Assembly (NCBI GenBank): GCA_963774345.1
Contig: CAVZFB010000024.1
Span: 310,001-374,000 of the forward strand
From: AP-15 sp963774345
GTDB taxonomy: Bacteria; Pseudomonadota; Alphaproteobacteria; ATCC43930; CGMCC-115725
Direction of reading: 5' to 3'
Length of the DNA stretch: 64,000 nucleotides
Shown: positions 1 to 10,280 of the stretch, in pieces
Layout: every line of letters begins with the position of its first letter
Numbering within the stretch: the stretch's first letter is position 1
Notes under the pieces: model-generated
What the model was told of the DNA's origin: nothing
The model's input: only the letters and a program-made list of their open reading frames with translations
Database searches by the model: none
Position numbers and translations under genes: made by a program

Positions 1-1
1 C

Positions 2-1051
2 CTCTGGACACCCCAGGCGCTTGGCGGGCCAGAGGTTGATCCGATGACCTTTCTCAGGGTCGTCGAGACGATCTCCAGAGTCGATGGCGCGGCCGGCTGG
101 TGCCAATTGATTGCCGGCTCCTTGAGTGTATTTGGCGGTTATTTGCCGATGGCCGGAGCGCAGCAGATTTTCGGCTGTGATCCGCTCACCGTCGTGAGTG
201 GCTCCTTTGCCCCGTTTGGGCAAGCCGTCGTTGCACCGGGCGGCTACCGGGTCACGGGCAGATGGCCGCTGGCCAGCGGCTGTCAGCATTGTTCCTGGCT
301 TGTGGGCGCCTGTCGGCTTGTTGACGGCGATCGGCCGCGCCTCCGATCCGACGGAACCCCGGTTATACGCATGATGATGTTACCCGTCGGCGTCTGCCAA
401 ATACTCGACACTTGGGACAGCGTCGGGTTACGAGGGACCGGCAGCCAAGACTACACTGCTGCCAATATCTTCGTCCCCGATGACCATTCGCTGTCGTTTC
501 GGGAACCCCCGGTGCAGCCGGGGCCCCTTTACGCGCTGCCAAGCATTGCACTATTTGCCGCTGCGGTCGCAGCGGTTCCGCTCGGCATCGCCCGTCATGC
601 GATCGATCTCGTCACCCACCTGGTCGCCGGCAAGGTTACCATTCGGTCGCGGCAACCGCTGCGCGAGGAGGCCAGCGTGCAGACCGATTTGGGGCGCGCG
701 GAAGCGCTGCTGCGGTCGGGCCGTGCTTTTCTTTACGAAACCCTTGAGGATGCCTGGCGAGTCGTAAGCGGCGGCGGGACGCTCGACGTTGCGCAGCTGG
801 CCTTGCTGCGACTGGCGGGGACGCAGGCGGCAAATTCCGCTACTCAAGCCGTGGACTTGATGTTCAGCGCGGGGAGTTCCGCCTCAGTTTATGAAAGCGC
901 CGGTCTCGGACGGTGCCTGCGGGATATTCGCACCGCCGGTCAGCACATCGCCGTCATCCCATTCAATTATGGAATGGCAGGCCAGGCTTTCCTAGGCTTC
1001 GAGATGGGAACGACGCCGCTGATGATGATGGACGACCGCGGCAATCGATGA
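2..1051 (+). CDS. acyl-CoA dehydrogenase-like flavoprotein (5' partial)
   Basis: The frame is open from base 2, so the N-terminus lies outside the window; about 349 codons are visible. The first visible residues (P-x-A-L-G-G-P-E, then D-G-A-A-G-W) match the early helical domain of acyl-CoA dehydrogenases, and GLRGTGSQDY in the middle is the usual flavin-domain motif before the F-V-P element. The C-terminal half is the helical bundle. Proteins of this type are either acyl-CoA dehydrogenases or FMNH2/FADH2-using hydroxylases of the HsaA class, and the sequence alone does not choose between them. The gene runs towards the convergent metE-like gene with about 120 bp between the stops. Confidence 0.85.
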   Translation, partial: LWTPQALGGPEVDPMTFLRVVETISRVDGAAGWCQLIAGSLSVFGGYLPMAGAQQIFGCDPLTVVSGSFAPFGQAVVAPGGYRVTGRWPLASGCQHCSWLVGACRLVDGDRPRLRSDGTPVIRMMMLPVGVCQILDTWDSVGLRGTGSQDYTAANIFVPDDHSLSFREPPVQPGPLYALPSIALFAAAVAAVPLGIARHAIDLVTHLVAGKVTIRSRQPLREEASVQTDLGRAEALLRSGRAFLYETLEDAWRVVSGGGTLDVAQLALLRLAGTQAANSATQAVDLMFSAGSSASVYESAGLGRCLRDIRTAGQHIAVIPFNYGMAGQAFLGFEMGTTPLMMMDDRGNR

Positions 1052-1175
1052 CGAAAAGGCCACCGCGCGCAGCCGTCACCGGTGACCGATTAGAGGCATA
1101 ACCGGCCGATCTTTCCGCGGGGGGTCGACGACACCTTTGGGTCGGACGCCGGCATTCAAACTCGGAGACTGCCGC

Positions 1176-2360
1176 TCAGCCCCACAGCCGGCCGCTGGCG
1201 ATGCGCGCACCTTCGGCGAGGGCGGCGAGTTTGGCCCACACCACCGAGGGCGCGACCGCGTTGTCGACAAAGGCGAAGGTGGCAAAGCCGCAATCGGCCC
1301 CGGCGATCACCCGCTCGCGGCCGACGAGATCGGCGTAGTTCGCGATCCGCTGCGCGATCAGCCGCGGATGCTCGACAAAATTGGTCGTCGAGTCGATCAC
1401 CCCGGGGATCAGCACCTTGTCGTCGGGGATCTTGACGCCGCGCAGATCCTCCCACTCATGGGCATGGCGCGGATTGGCCGCCTCGAACGACAGCCCCTGC
1501 GGGCGCGCCCGCATCGCTACGTCGATGATCTTGGCAAGCGGTATGTCGTGGGTGTGCGGCCCCTCGTAATTGCCCCAGCACAGATGCATGCGCATCGCCT
1601 CGGGCGGGATGTTGGCGGTCGCATGGTTCAGCGCGGCGATGTTGCGCTCGGCAATTCGCAGAAATTCGTCGTCGGAGAGGTGCTGATACTGGTTGTGCCG
1701 GGCCGATCCGAGGTCGGGCGCGTCTATTTGTAGGATTAAGCCGGCATGATGGATCGCCTCGTATTCTTCCTTCAGCGCGTCGGCGAGCGCTTCGACATAG
1801 GCGTCTTCATCCCGGTAGTAGCGGTCCGGGACGAATTTGGTCAGCACGCCCGGCGAGGCCGCGTTCATGAACGCCTCGATCGGCTTTGCCGCGGCGCAGG
1901 CTTCGGCGAGGTTTGCCAGATCCACGGCGAGCGGCCGGCGATCCTCATAGGCGACCGGGCCGATACAGCACGGCACTGCCTCGCGGCTGAACCACGAGGT
2001 GCCGCCGCGCTTCTGGTTCAGCCGCTGATGAAAGTCCGGGTGGTCGAGCAGGTCGCGATGGGCCGCGGTCTGCGGCGGCTGGTCGTTGTCGCCGCCGCGA
2101 AAGGCGCCGATACCCGACAGCCGATGGCGGACGTAGAAGGTGTAGGAGATCTTGCCAAGCTCGCCGTCGCATACGCTGTCGATCCCGGCCGCGACCTGCT
2201 TGCGCACGATCTCGTGGACCGAGGCGGCAAGACAGCCATCGAACGCCGCCTGCTCGACCGGGCGCCCGGTTTCGCGCGCCTCGAGGAACTCGAGCAAATC
2301 GGGCGGGCGCGGCAGGCTGCCGACATGGGTCGTCAGGATGCGATCGACGCTGCGTTTCAT
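1176..2360 (-). CDS. cobalamin-independent methionine synthase II (MetE C-terminal-like) family protein
   Basis: A 394-residue protein with the catalytic barrel of cobalamin-independent methionine synthase but without the N-terminal barrel of true MetE (about 750 residues). It opens with RILTTHVGSLPRP, typical of this short family. Likely zinc ligands are H259 and C261 (HLCWGNYEG), E283 (FEAANPRHAHEW) and C357 (GADCGF). The family includes methyl- and alkyl-transferases that use a thiol acceptor, for example epoxyalkane:coenzyme M transferase, so the real substrate is open. It lies just downstream of an MFS transporter on the same strand, and a paralogue sits on the other side of that transporter. 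This suggests uptake plus demethylation or thiol transfer of a small compound. Confidence 0.85.
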   Translation of the reverse strand: MKRSVDRILTTHVGSLPRPPDLLEFLEARETGRPVEQAAFDGCLAASVHEIVRKQVAAGIDSVCDGELGKISYTFYVRHRLSGIGAFRGGDNDQPPQTAAHRDLLDHPDFHQRLNQKRGGTSWFSREAVPCCIGPVAYEDRRPLAVDLANLAEACAAAKPIEAFMNAASPGVLTKFVPDRYYRDEDAYVEALADALKEEYEAIHHAGLILQIDAPDLGSARHNQYQHLSDDEFLRIAERNIAALNHATANIPPEAMRMHLCWGNYEGPHTHDIPLAKIIDVAMRARPQGLSFEAANPRHAHEWEDLRGVKIPDDKVLIPGVIDSTTNFVEHPRLIAQRIANYADLVGRERVIAGADCGFATFAFVDNAVAPSVVWAKLAALAEGARIASGRLWG

Positions 2361-2387
2361 ATTGTCGGAGCCCCCCGAAACTCGCCG

Positions 2388-3687
2388 TCACTCGGCGCCG
2401 GCCGGGTGATAAGCGTGCAATGCCATCGAGCGCGAGCGCAACGGGCGCAGCACGAACAGCGCGAGCCCGACGACGACGAAATTCATGATCGCGGTGACCA
2501 CGAACACCATATGCCAGCTCCCGGTCGCGGCCTGGATCAAATTCGCCAGCGGCACGAGAAAGGCCGAGACCCCTTTGGCGGTGTAGAGCAGAGCTGAGAT
2601 TTGTCGTCGCATATTTCGGGCCGAAGCTGTCGGTGCAGGTGGATGGGAACAAGCTGAAGATCTCGCCCCAGGTCAGAAAGATCAGCCCGGCAAAGATGAC
2701 GAAAGCCCAGGGTGCAGTGCCGAGCGCGCCCAAAAGCCAATAACTGATCCCGCCGAGGCCGAAGGCGATCGCCATCGTGTATTCGCGCCCGATATGATCG
2801 GAGATCCAGCCGAATAACGGCCGGGCGGCGCCGTTTGCGACGTTGTCGACGAGCAACGCCACGGTCAGGGTCGTGCCGCCGAGCAGCAGCACGGTGTTGG
2901 CGACGTTGAAATCATGGGCGATCAGCGCGATCTGTGCCGTCGCCATCAGCCCGCTCGCCGAAACCAGGATGAACATCACGTAGAGCACCCAGAATACCGG
3001 CGTCGCCAGCATCGCCTGTGGCGAATAGCTGTCGGTGGTTTGGATCACCTTGGGCGGCGCGGTCGCCGGCATCTCACCCGGCAGCGGCCCGCGCATCAGC
3101 CACGCCAGCACAAAGACGACCGCGCCCTGAACCAGCCCGAACCAGAAAAACGCCGCCGCATAGCCATGTCCGGCGATGACCGCGCGGATCGGGATAACGG
3201 TCAGCGCGGCGCCCGCGCCAAAGCCCGCTGCGGTCAGCCCGACGGCGAGCCCGCGGCGGTCGGGGAACCACTTTACCGCATTGCCGACGCAGGTTGCATA
3301 GACGGCGCCGGCGCCGATGCCGGACAGAACCGCCCCCAAATAGAGCATCGCCAGGGTGCCAGCGCCCGAATTGACGATCCATCCGATCCCGACCAAGATC
3401 CCGCCAAAGGCCACCATCAGCCGCGGCCCGTTTTTCGGGCCGACGCTGTCGACGATCCAGCCCTGGATCGGCGTCAGCCAGGTTTCGAGTGCAACAAACA
3501 GGCTGAAGGCGATCTGGATGTCGGCGACAGCCCAGCCGTGCGCCACGTTCATCGGACGAACGAACAAGGTCCAGCCATATTGCAGGTTGGCGATCATCAC
3601 CATGCAGACGATGCCGATGATCAGCTGGAGCCAACGGTTCGCTGCCGGTATGGCGGCCGACGGGCCCGCCGATGATGCGCTTTGCAT
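2388..3687 (-). CDS. MFS transporter, OxlT (oxalate/formate antiporter)-like, frameshifted
   Basis: The first about 360 residues form a normal MFS protein with repeated hydrophobic helices and the OxlT-like stretch FGPKYATTN near the end of the penultimate segment. The frame then breaks near 2598-2610. The expected continuation (ALLYTAKGVSAFLVPLANL to the stop at 2388) is in a neighbouring frame. One extra base between the two parts explains it. OxlT relatives exchange small dicarboxylates or formate across the inner membrane. The gene is transcribed towards the metE-like gene at 1176 and is divergent from its paralogue at 3893, with 205 bp between them for promoters. Whether the break is a sequencing indel or a mutation cannot be told here. 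Confidence 0.8.
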
Positions 3688-3892
3688 GGATAATCCTCCC
3701 TCTGACCAGTTCGGGCTTTCTGCGGCAGCGACTGCGCAGACGCGCTACCACTTGACCTTCCTTAACGGCAAATGAATTAAGGATTCGGAGTGCGCCGGTC
3801 AACCGCGATCCGCGGCGGCGGCAGCCGGCCTCTTGCCGGATGGAACTAGGCGGCGCATGCTCCCGTGCGGAAAGAATCAGCCGGGGGATCCG

Positions 3893-5038
3893 ATGAAGAC
3901 GAGCCAAGACCGCATCCTGACGACCCATGTCGGCAGCCTGCCGCGCCCGCCGGAGCTGCGGCAAATGTTGGTGCGCAAGGATCAGGGCGAGCCCTATGAC
4001 AAGGACACGCTCGACCGCCTGGTGCGCCAGGCGGTCGTCGACATTGTCCGCCGCCAGGTTGCGGTCGGCGTCGACATCGTCAATGACGGTGAGATGTCGA
4101 AGCCCGGCTATTCGACCTATATCGCCGACCGTCTCTCGGGCTTTGCCGGGCACGAGCCGGCCAAGCCGCGGCTCGACACCCGCGACCACCCGAACTTTCT
4201 CGCCGCGTTGGAACGGATGACCGGCAGCAATGTCGCGCGCCGCGCGGTATGCGTCGGCCCGATCGCATGGCGCGACCGCGAGCCGCTCGCCCAGGATCTC
4301 GCCAATCTTGCGCGCGGCGCTCGACCAGGTTTCGGCCGTCGAGGGGTTCATGACCGCCGCATCGCCCGGGCTCGTGCCGGTGTTTCAGACCAACTCCTAT
4401 TATCCGACGCACGAAGCCTATGTCGAAGCCATCGCCGCCGTGATGCAGGAGGAATACGAGGCGATCGTCAATGCCGGGTTTGTCTTACAACTCGATTGCC
4501 CCGATCTGGCGATGGCGCATCACACCAGCTTCCAGGACCTGAACGAAACCGATTTCCTCAAGCGCGCGGCATTCCACGTCGAGGTGCTGAACCATGCCTT
4601 GCGCAACGTGCCGGCGGACCGCGCACGCATCCATATCTGCTGGGGCAATTACGAGGGCCCGCACGACCACGACATCCCGTTCGCCAAGGTCGCGCCGATC
4701 CTGGTCAAGTCGAAGCCGCAGGCCTTGGTCGTCGAGGCCGCCAACCCGCGCCATGCGCATGAATGGACGGTTTGGCAGGACACCAAACTGCCCGACGACA
4801 AGATCCTGATCCCCGGTGTGCTCGACACCTCGACAAATTACGTCGAGCATCCCGAATTGGTCGCCGAACGCATCTGCCGCTTCGCCGACATCGTCGGCCG
4901 CGAGCGGGTCATCGCCGGCACCGATTGCGGGTTCGGCACCTTCGCCGGCTATGGCAAGCTCGACCCCGACATCTCGTTCAAAAAGCTCGCCGCCATGGCG
5001 AGGGCGCAGCAATCGCCTCGAAGCGGCTGTGGGCTTGA
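3893..5038 (+). CDS. cobalamin-independent methionine synthase II-like protein (paralogue, two compensating frameshifts)
   Basis: Paralogue of the gene at 1176-2360, with the same opening RILTTHVGSLPRP and the same HICWGNYEGPHDHD and GTDCGF zinc-site segments. The reading frame shifts at about 4310-4316 (one base too many in a GCGCGCGG-type run) and returns near 4995-5000 (one base too few). The restored protein would be 381 residues and ends KRLWA, close to the RLWG end of its paralogue. Two opposite one-base errors in one otherwise well-kept gene argue for sequencing indels. Start chosen at the ATG before K-T-S-Q-D because it matches the paralogue exactly. It is divergent from the MFS gene and convergent with livF. 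Confidence 0.8.
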
Positions 5039-5064
5039 TACGCTCGGGACACGCCGTGCCGCGC

Positions 5065-5762
<698 letters not shown>

Positions 5763-5766
<4 letters not shown>

Positions 5767-7595
5767 GCCGCCGCGACGCCGCCGAGATAGGCTTCCTGCA
5801 CAAAGCTGTTACGCTGGATCTCGGCCGGCGTGCCCTCGGCGAGCAGCGCGCCTTCATGCAGCACGGTGATGCGCTCGGCCAGCTCGAACACAGCGTCCAT
5901 GTCGTGCTCGACGACGACCAGTGTGCGGCCCCGGCGGAGATTTTTCAGCAATTGCACCGTCTCCTCCCGCTCCTGCGGGCTCATGCCGGCGAGCGGCTCG
6001 TCGAGCAGCAGCAGCGACGGCGAGGCGGCCAGCGCCAGCCCGATTTCCAGCCGCCGCTTCTCGCCGTAAGCGAGCGCGGCGACCGGCACATCGGCGCGCA
6101 TGCTCAGCCCGACCAGTGCCAGCGTGCTCTCCACCTGCATGTCGAGCCCGCGGACGCGGTCGATCCGACGGAGCAGGTCGAGGCGAAAGGTCCCGCGCCG
6201 CTCGGCGAGCGCCGCGATCACCACGTTCTCACGGACGCTCAGCCGCGCGAAAAGCTGGTTGACCTGGTAGCTCTTGGTCAGCCCCAGCTGGCACACCGCG
6301 GCGACATCCATGCCGGTGATGTCGCGCCCGTGGTAGATGATGCGGCCGGAACTCGGCGGCAGCTCGCAGGTCAGCATCTTGAAGAACGTGCTCTTGCCTG
6401 CGCCGTTAGGGCCGATGATGGCGCGCAGCTCTCCCGGCTCGACGGCGAAATCGATGTTACGGTTGGCAACCAGTCCACCGAACGATTTGGTCAGGCCCCG
6501 CGCTTCCAGCGCCGGGCCCGAAAAAGCCGTGTCCTGGCGGCGTCGCGGCACGCCGATGCTGGCCAGCGGCGGGGCGACGCCGGAGGGCGCCGGCGCCTCG
6601 ACCGACGTCGACGGGAGCGAGCGCGCCGCGAGACGCCCGACCAGATCCTGCAGGCCGCCGATCAGGCCGCGGCGCAGGAAGCACACCAGCAACACGAACA
6701 CCAGGCCCAGCACCAGCCTCCAGGCGCTGCCAAGACCGACCACCGCTTGCAGGAAGTCGCGCAGATAGAGCCAGACCGCAGCACCCAGCAGCGGGCCGAA
6801 CAAGGTGCCGACGCCGCCGATCGCGGTCTGCATCACCAATTGGCCGGAGGTGTCGAAGGTGAAGGCATCGGGCGGCATAAAGCCCTGCAGCACGCCGAGC
6901 AGGCCGCCGGCGAACCCGGCATAAGCCGCGGCAACGACGAACGCGGTCAGCTTGTAGAGGCCGACCGCATGGCCGACCGCGCGCGCCCGCAGCGGATTGT
7001 CGCGGACGGCGGCAAGGATAGCGCCAACCGGCGAGCGCACGATGCGCAGCGCGATCACGATGCCGACAAAGTAACAGGCGGCAAGAAAGCCGTACATCGA
7101 CCAGCCGGTGCCGATTTGGTATACGAACCCGCCGAGTTCGAACCTCGGCGTCGGGACGCCGGGCAGTCCGTTCTCTCCGCCGGTCCAGGCGGAGAGCGGC
7201 CCGTTCTCGACGAAGAAGAACGTCTCGGCGATTGCGACGGTGATCATCGCAAAGTAGATGCCGGTGCGCCGCAGCGCGATCGCGCCGACCGCGATCCCCG
7301 CCAGCGCGGCGCCGATGGTGCCGATCAACAGCGCCGCCAGTACGCTCGACATCAGATTGCTGGTCAGCAGGTAGGCGGCGATGAAGCCGCCGGTGCCGTA
7401 GAACGCCGACTGACCGAACGACAAGAGACCGGTGTAGCCGAACACAATATCGAAGCCGACGCCAAACAGGCCCCAGACCAGGATCTGGTTGACCGTGCCG
7501 GGCGCGAAGCCGAGATGGGGCAGCACGAAGGGCCCGGCGATCAGGCCGAGCGCCGTCAGCGCCTCGGTCAGCAGAAGGCGGCGGCGCGGCATCAA
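5763..7595 (-). CDS. livM: fused ABC transporter permease-ATPase (LivM-LivG)
   Basis: One 610-residue chain. Residues about 1-320 are a LivM permease (multiple hydrophobic helices; F-G-x-x-D-x-V-F-G-Y-T-G-L-L-S-F-G-Q near residue 50). After a Pro/Ala/Ser-rich linker, residues about 355-610 are a LivG ATPase with Walker A GPNGAGKS, signature AYGEKRRLEIG and Walker B LLLLDEP. Separate livM and livG are the textbook arrangement, while fusions occur in some proteobacteria. The linker keeps permease and ATPase in 1:1 ratio. The gene starts 10 bp after livH and overlaps livF by 4 bp. No frameshift lies at the junction, so the fusion looks real. Confidence 0.9.
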
Positions 7596-7605
7596 AACTT
7601 CACAC

Positions 7606-8481
7606 TCAGGCGCGGCCCCGGATACCGAGCAGGCCCTGAGGCCGCAGCAGCAGCACCAAGGTCATTACCACGAACAGCATGACCTCTGAATAGCTCGGGT
7701 CCACCATCGAGGTCAGGCTGAGAATTTCTCCGGCGATCAGCCCGCCAAGGATCGCCCCCGGAAACGAGCCCACCCCGCCGATGACGACGACGACAAAGGT
7801 CTGCACCAGGATCGACTCGCCCATGTCGGGGGTCAGCGACACTACCGGCGCGTTGACGATCCCGGCAAACCCGGCAGCCATCGCACCGATCCCGAACACC
7901 AGCATGAACACGCGATAGACATTGATGCCGAGCATGCCGACCATTGCAGAATCCTCGATCCCCGCGCGCACGATGATGCCGAGCCGCGTGCGGTAGAGGA
8001 CGACATAGAGCACCGCAAGCGCGGCCGCCGCGATCGCCAGCGCGACGATGCGATAGGTCGGATAGATCAGGAAACCGATCGGCGTGACGCCCGCAGCCCA
8101 GGACGGCGGTGGAATGGTCAGCGACAGGCTGCCGAAGCCGAGGCGTACCGCCTCGACGATGACGATGCCGATCCCGAACGTGACCAGGATCTGATCTTCC
8201 GGCGGGCGGCTGTAAAACCGGCGGATGACGACCAGCTCCATGACCCCGCCGACCACCGCCAAGAACAGAGCGCCGGCGATCACGGCGGTGACGAAGGATC
8301 CGGTCGCCTCGAACGCGACGTAGCCGGCGTAGCCGCCGAGCATAAACATTGCGCCGTGCGCAAGGTTCAAGACCCCGAGCGTACCGTAGATGATGGTAAG
8401 CCCCGAAGCTATCAGCGCCAGCAAGGCGCCCGACGCCAGCCCGTTGAACAGTTGAGAGACGAAATTAGGCCAGGTGATCAT
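7606..8481 (-). CDS. livH: branched-chain amino acid-type ABC transporter permease LivH
   Basis: A 291-residue integral membrane protein with about eight hydrophobic segments. It carries the LivH hallmarks G-x-x-x-A-L-I-A-S-G-L-T-I-I-Y-G and L-N-L-A-H-G-A-M near the N-terminus, and VVIGGVGSFPGAILGG near the C-terminus, the loop that contacts the ATPase. It pairs with the LivM half of the downstream fusion. It sits between the binding-protein gene (161 bp upstream) and livMG (10 bp downstream). Confidence 0.9.
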   Translation of the reverse strand: MITWPNFVSQLFNGLASGALLALIASGLTIIYGTLGVLNLAHGAMFMLGGYAGYVAFEATGSFVTAVIAGALFLAVVGGVMELVVIRRFYSRPPEDQILVTFGIGIVIVEAVRLGFGSLSLTIPPPSWAAGVTPIGFLIYPTYRIVALAIAAAALAVLYVVLYRTRLGIIVRAGIEDSAMVGMLGINVYRVFMLVFGIGAMAAGFAGIVNAPVVSLTPDMGESILVQTFVVVVIGGVGSFPGAILGGLIAGEILSLTSMVDPSYSEVMLFVVMTLVLLLRPQGLLGIRGRA

Positions 8482-8642
8482 GCGGATCGGCGGTCCGGAC
8501 CAAGGCGGTGCAAGGCGCGGGCAACCCCGGCACGCTGACGGCCAATACTGTCCGCGCTCTCGGGCGTAACAAGCCGAAAGACACCCGAAGCGTCACGAAT
8601 CTCCAGCCTTGAACGCGTCCGGGTCGGTCCGCGCCGCGCGGC

Positions 8643-9977
8643 TCACGTGTAGGAACCGAGCTGGCAACCGAAAGCGTCCGGAGCCTGCATCAAGCCCTCG
8701 CCCGGCACGATCTCGGTCACTTCCCAGAAATCCTCCGGGTTCTTCATTGCGCTGGGCGCCTTGCCGCGAACGATGATGACCGGCCGCACCAGCTGGTGAT
8801 CGGCGGCACGGAAATAGACGTCGCCCACGGTCGATTCGTTGTGATTGCCGGCCTCGTACGCCTTGATCACATCGGGCGGATAGAAGCTGCCGGCGCGCTC
8901 GCAGGCATCGGCCCATAGGGCAAACTGCATGTACGCGTTTTCGGCGCCCCACTCGGGCCGGTAGTTGTATTTCTTCTGGAATGTATCGACGAACATCTTG
9001 GCCACGGGAAATTTGTCTTCGAGCGTCCACCAGAAATCGGTGGCGGCATAGACCCCGTCCATGACTTTGGCCCCGACCTCTTTCGACAGGAAGGGTATCT
9101 GGTAGGGGATCACCAGTTTCATCTTGTTAAAGATGCCGAATTGCTCGGCCTGCTGGATCGACAGGACGGCGTCATGGCCCCAATTGACATTGAGCAGGTA
9201 GTCGGCGCCGGAATTACTGACATTGAGGAGGTAGGAGCTGTAATCGGGCGCCCCGAGCGGCGCGACCTGATTGGTCGCCGTGGTCCAACCGCCGTTCTTG
9301 TCAAGATACTCCTCCATCGACTTCTGCACGGTGTGGCCATAGGTGTAGTCCGGCGTCAGGTATGCGGCTCTCTTGTTCTTGCCATAGGCCTTGAGCAGCA
9401 CCGGGCCGATCGCGGCGGCGGCTGTCTGGCCGTAAAAGCACTGACGGAAGCCGTAACGGACGCAATCCTTGCCGGTGGTGTCGTTGGAGCCGGAGATCCC
9501 GGTGACGTAGAGCACCTTTTCGCGTTGCGCCAATTTGTTGAGCGCCACCGCCACCGCGCTCGAGGTCGAACCGGTCATCAAGATGGCCTTGTTCTCGCTG
9601 ATGAAGCGCGATTGCTCCTGCACCGCCGTGTTCGGCTTGGCCTCAGAATCGGCAACCCCGTATTTGACTTCCTTCCCAAGCACGCCCTTGGTCGTTTTCG
9701 GGGAAATAGCTTTGATTAGCGGGTCGCCACTGTTGATATGCTCGACCGCGAGCAGGTACCCCTTCAACTCGTCTTCGCCTTGCACCGCGTAAGTGCCGGT
9801 GCGCGGCACAGTAATGCCGATGAATACCGAGGAACCGGAGGATCCCGCGGGCCAAGTGCCAAGCGGTGGCTGATCGGCGGCGCGGGCAGGACCGAGCAGC
9901 GCCGTACCGGCCAAGAGCCCGCCGCCGGCCTTCAACAACGCGCGCCGGGTAGGCTTGACAGAATCGTAAAGATCCAT
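8643..9977 (-). CDS. ABC transporter substrate-binding protein, LivK/AmiC-like, Tat-exported
   Basis: A 444-residue periplasmic binding protein of the Peripla_BP_6 type. The start at 9977 is chosen because GGAGAGGGAGA precedes it and it gives a clean Tat signal: T-R-R-A-L-L-K-A-G-G followed by a hydrophobic stretch and A-R-A-A. The mature part contains G-I-T-V-P-x-T-G-T-Y-A-V-Q-G-E-D-E, typical of the family's ligand pocket. It is first in the liv-type operon and supplies the ligand to LivH/LivMG. Ligand unknown; relatives bind amino acids, amides, urea or aromatic acids. Tat export implies folding in the cytoplasm before secretion. Confidence 0.9.
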   Translation of the reverse strand: MDLYDSVKPTRRALLKAGGGLLAGTALLGPARAADQPPLGTWPAGSSGSSVFIGITVPRTGTYAVQGEDELKGYLLAVEHINSGDPLIKAISPKTTKGVLGKEVKYGVADSEAKPNTAVQEQSRFISENKAILMTGSTSSAVAVALNKLAQREKVLYVTGISGSNDTTGKDCVRYGFRQCFYGQTAAAAIGPVLLKAYGKNKRAAYLTPDYTYGHTVQKSMEEYLDKNGGWTTATNQVAPLGAPDYSSYLLNVSNSGADYLLNVNWGHDAVLSIQQAEQFGIFNKMKLVIPYQIPFLSKEVGAKVMDGVYAATDFWWTLEDKFPVAKMFVDTFQKKYNYRPEWGAENAYMQFALWADACERAGSFYPPDVIKAYEAGNHNESTVGDVYFRAADHQLVRPVIIVRGKAPSAMKNPEDFWEVTEIVPGEGLMQAPDAFGCQLGSYT

Positions 9978-10280
9978 GACGTCTCCCTCTCCATCGGGGT
10001 GCTCTTTGTCGGCGCGTTTGACCCCGATCGAACGGCGCCTCCGAGCCCACCAGCACCAGCCGGTGTCGTCCGGCCGAGCCGCATGGTGAAGCGCTCGCAC
10101 GCACCCCTGAGCGAGAGCGCGGCGGGAACCTAGCTGCGAGATTCGCGGTTGGCAAGGCCGCGAATGCCACCGGTCTCGGGCGGAAATCGCTTTGTGCTGA
10201 ATTAACTACGGTGACGAGCCGGCGTGCTGAGGCCGCACCGGATGGCCTCGTTCAGACCCCGGGCCGCCGACTCGCTGCGC

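Noticed and set aside
5856..7682. 608-codon open frame antisense to livMG
   Set aside because: The opposite strand has a clear two-domain transporter. The antisense frame has low-complexity Arg/Asp/His/Gly composition typical of high-GC mirror frames.
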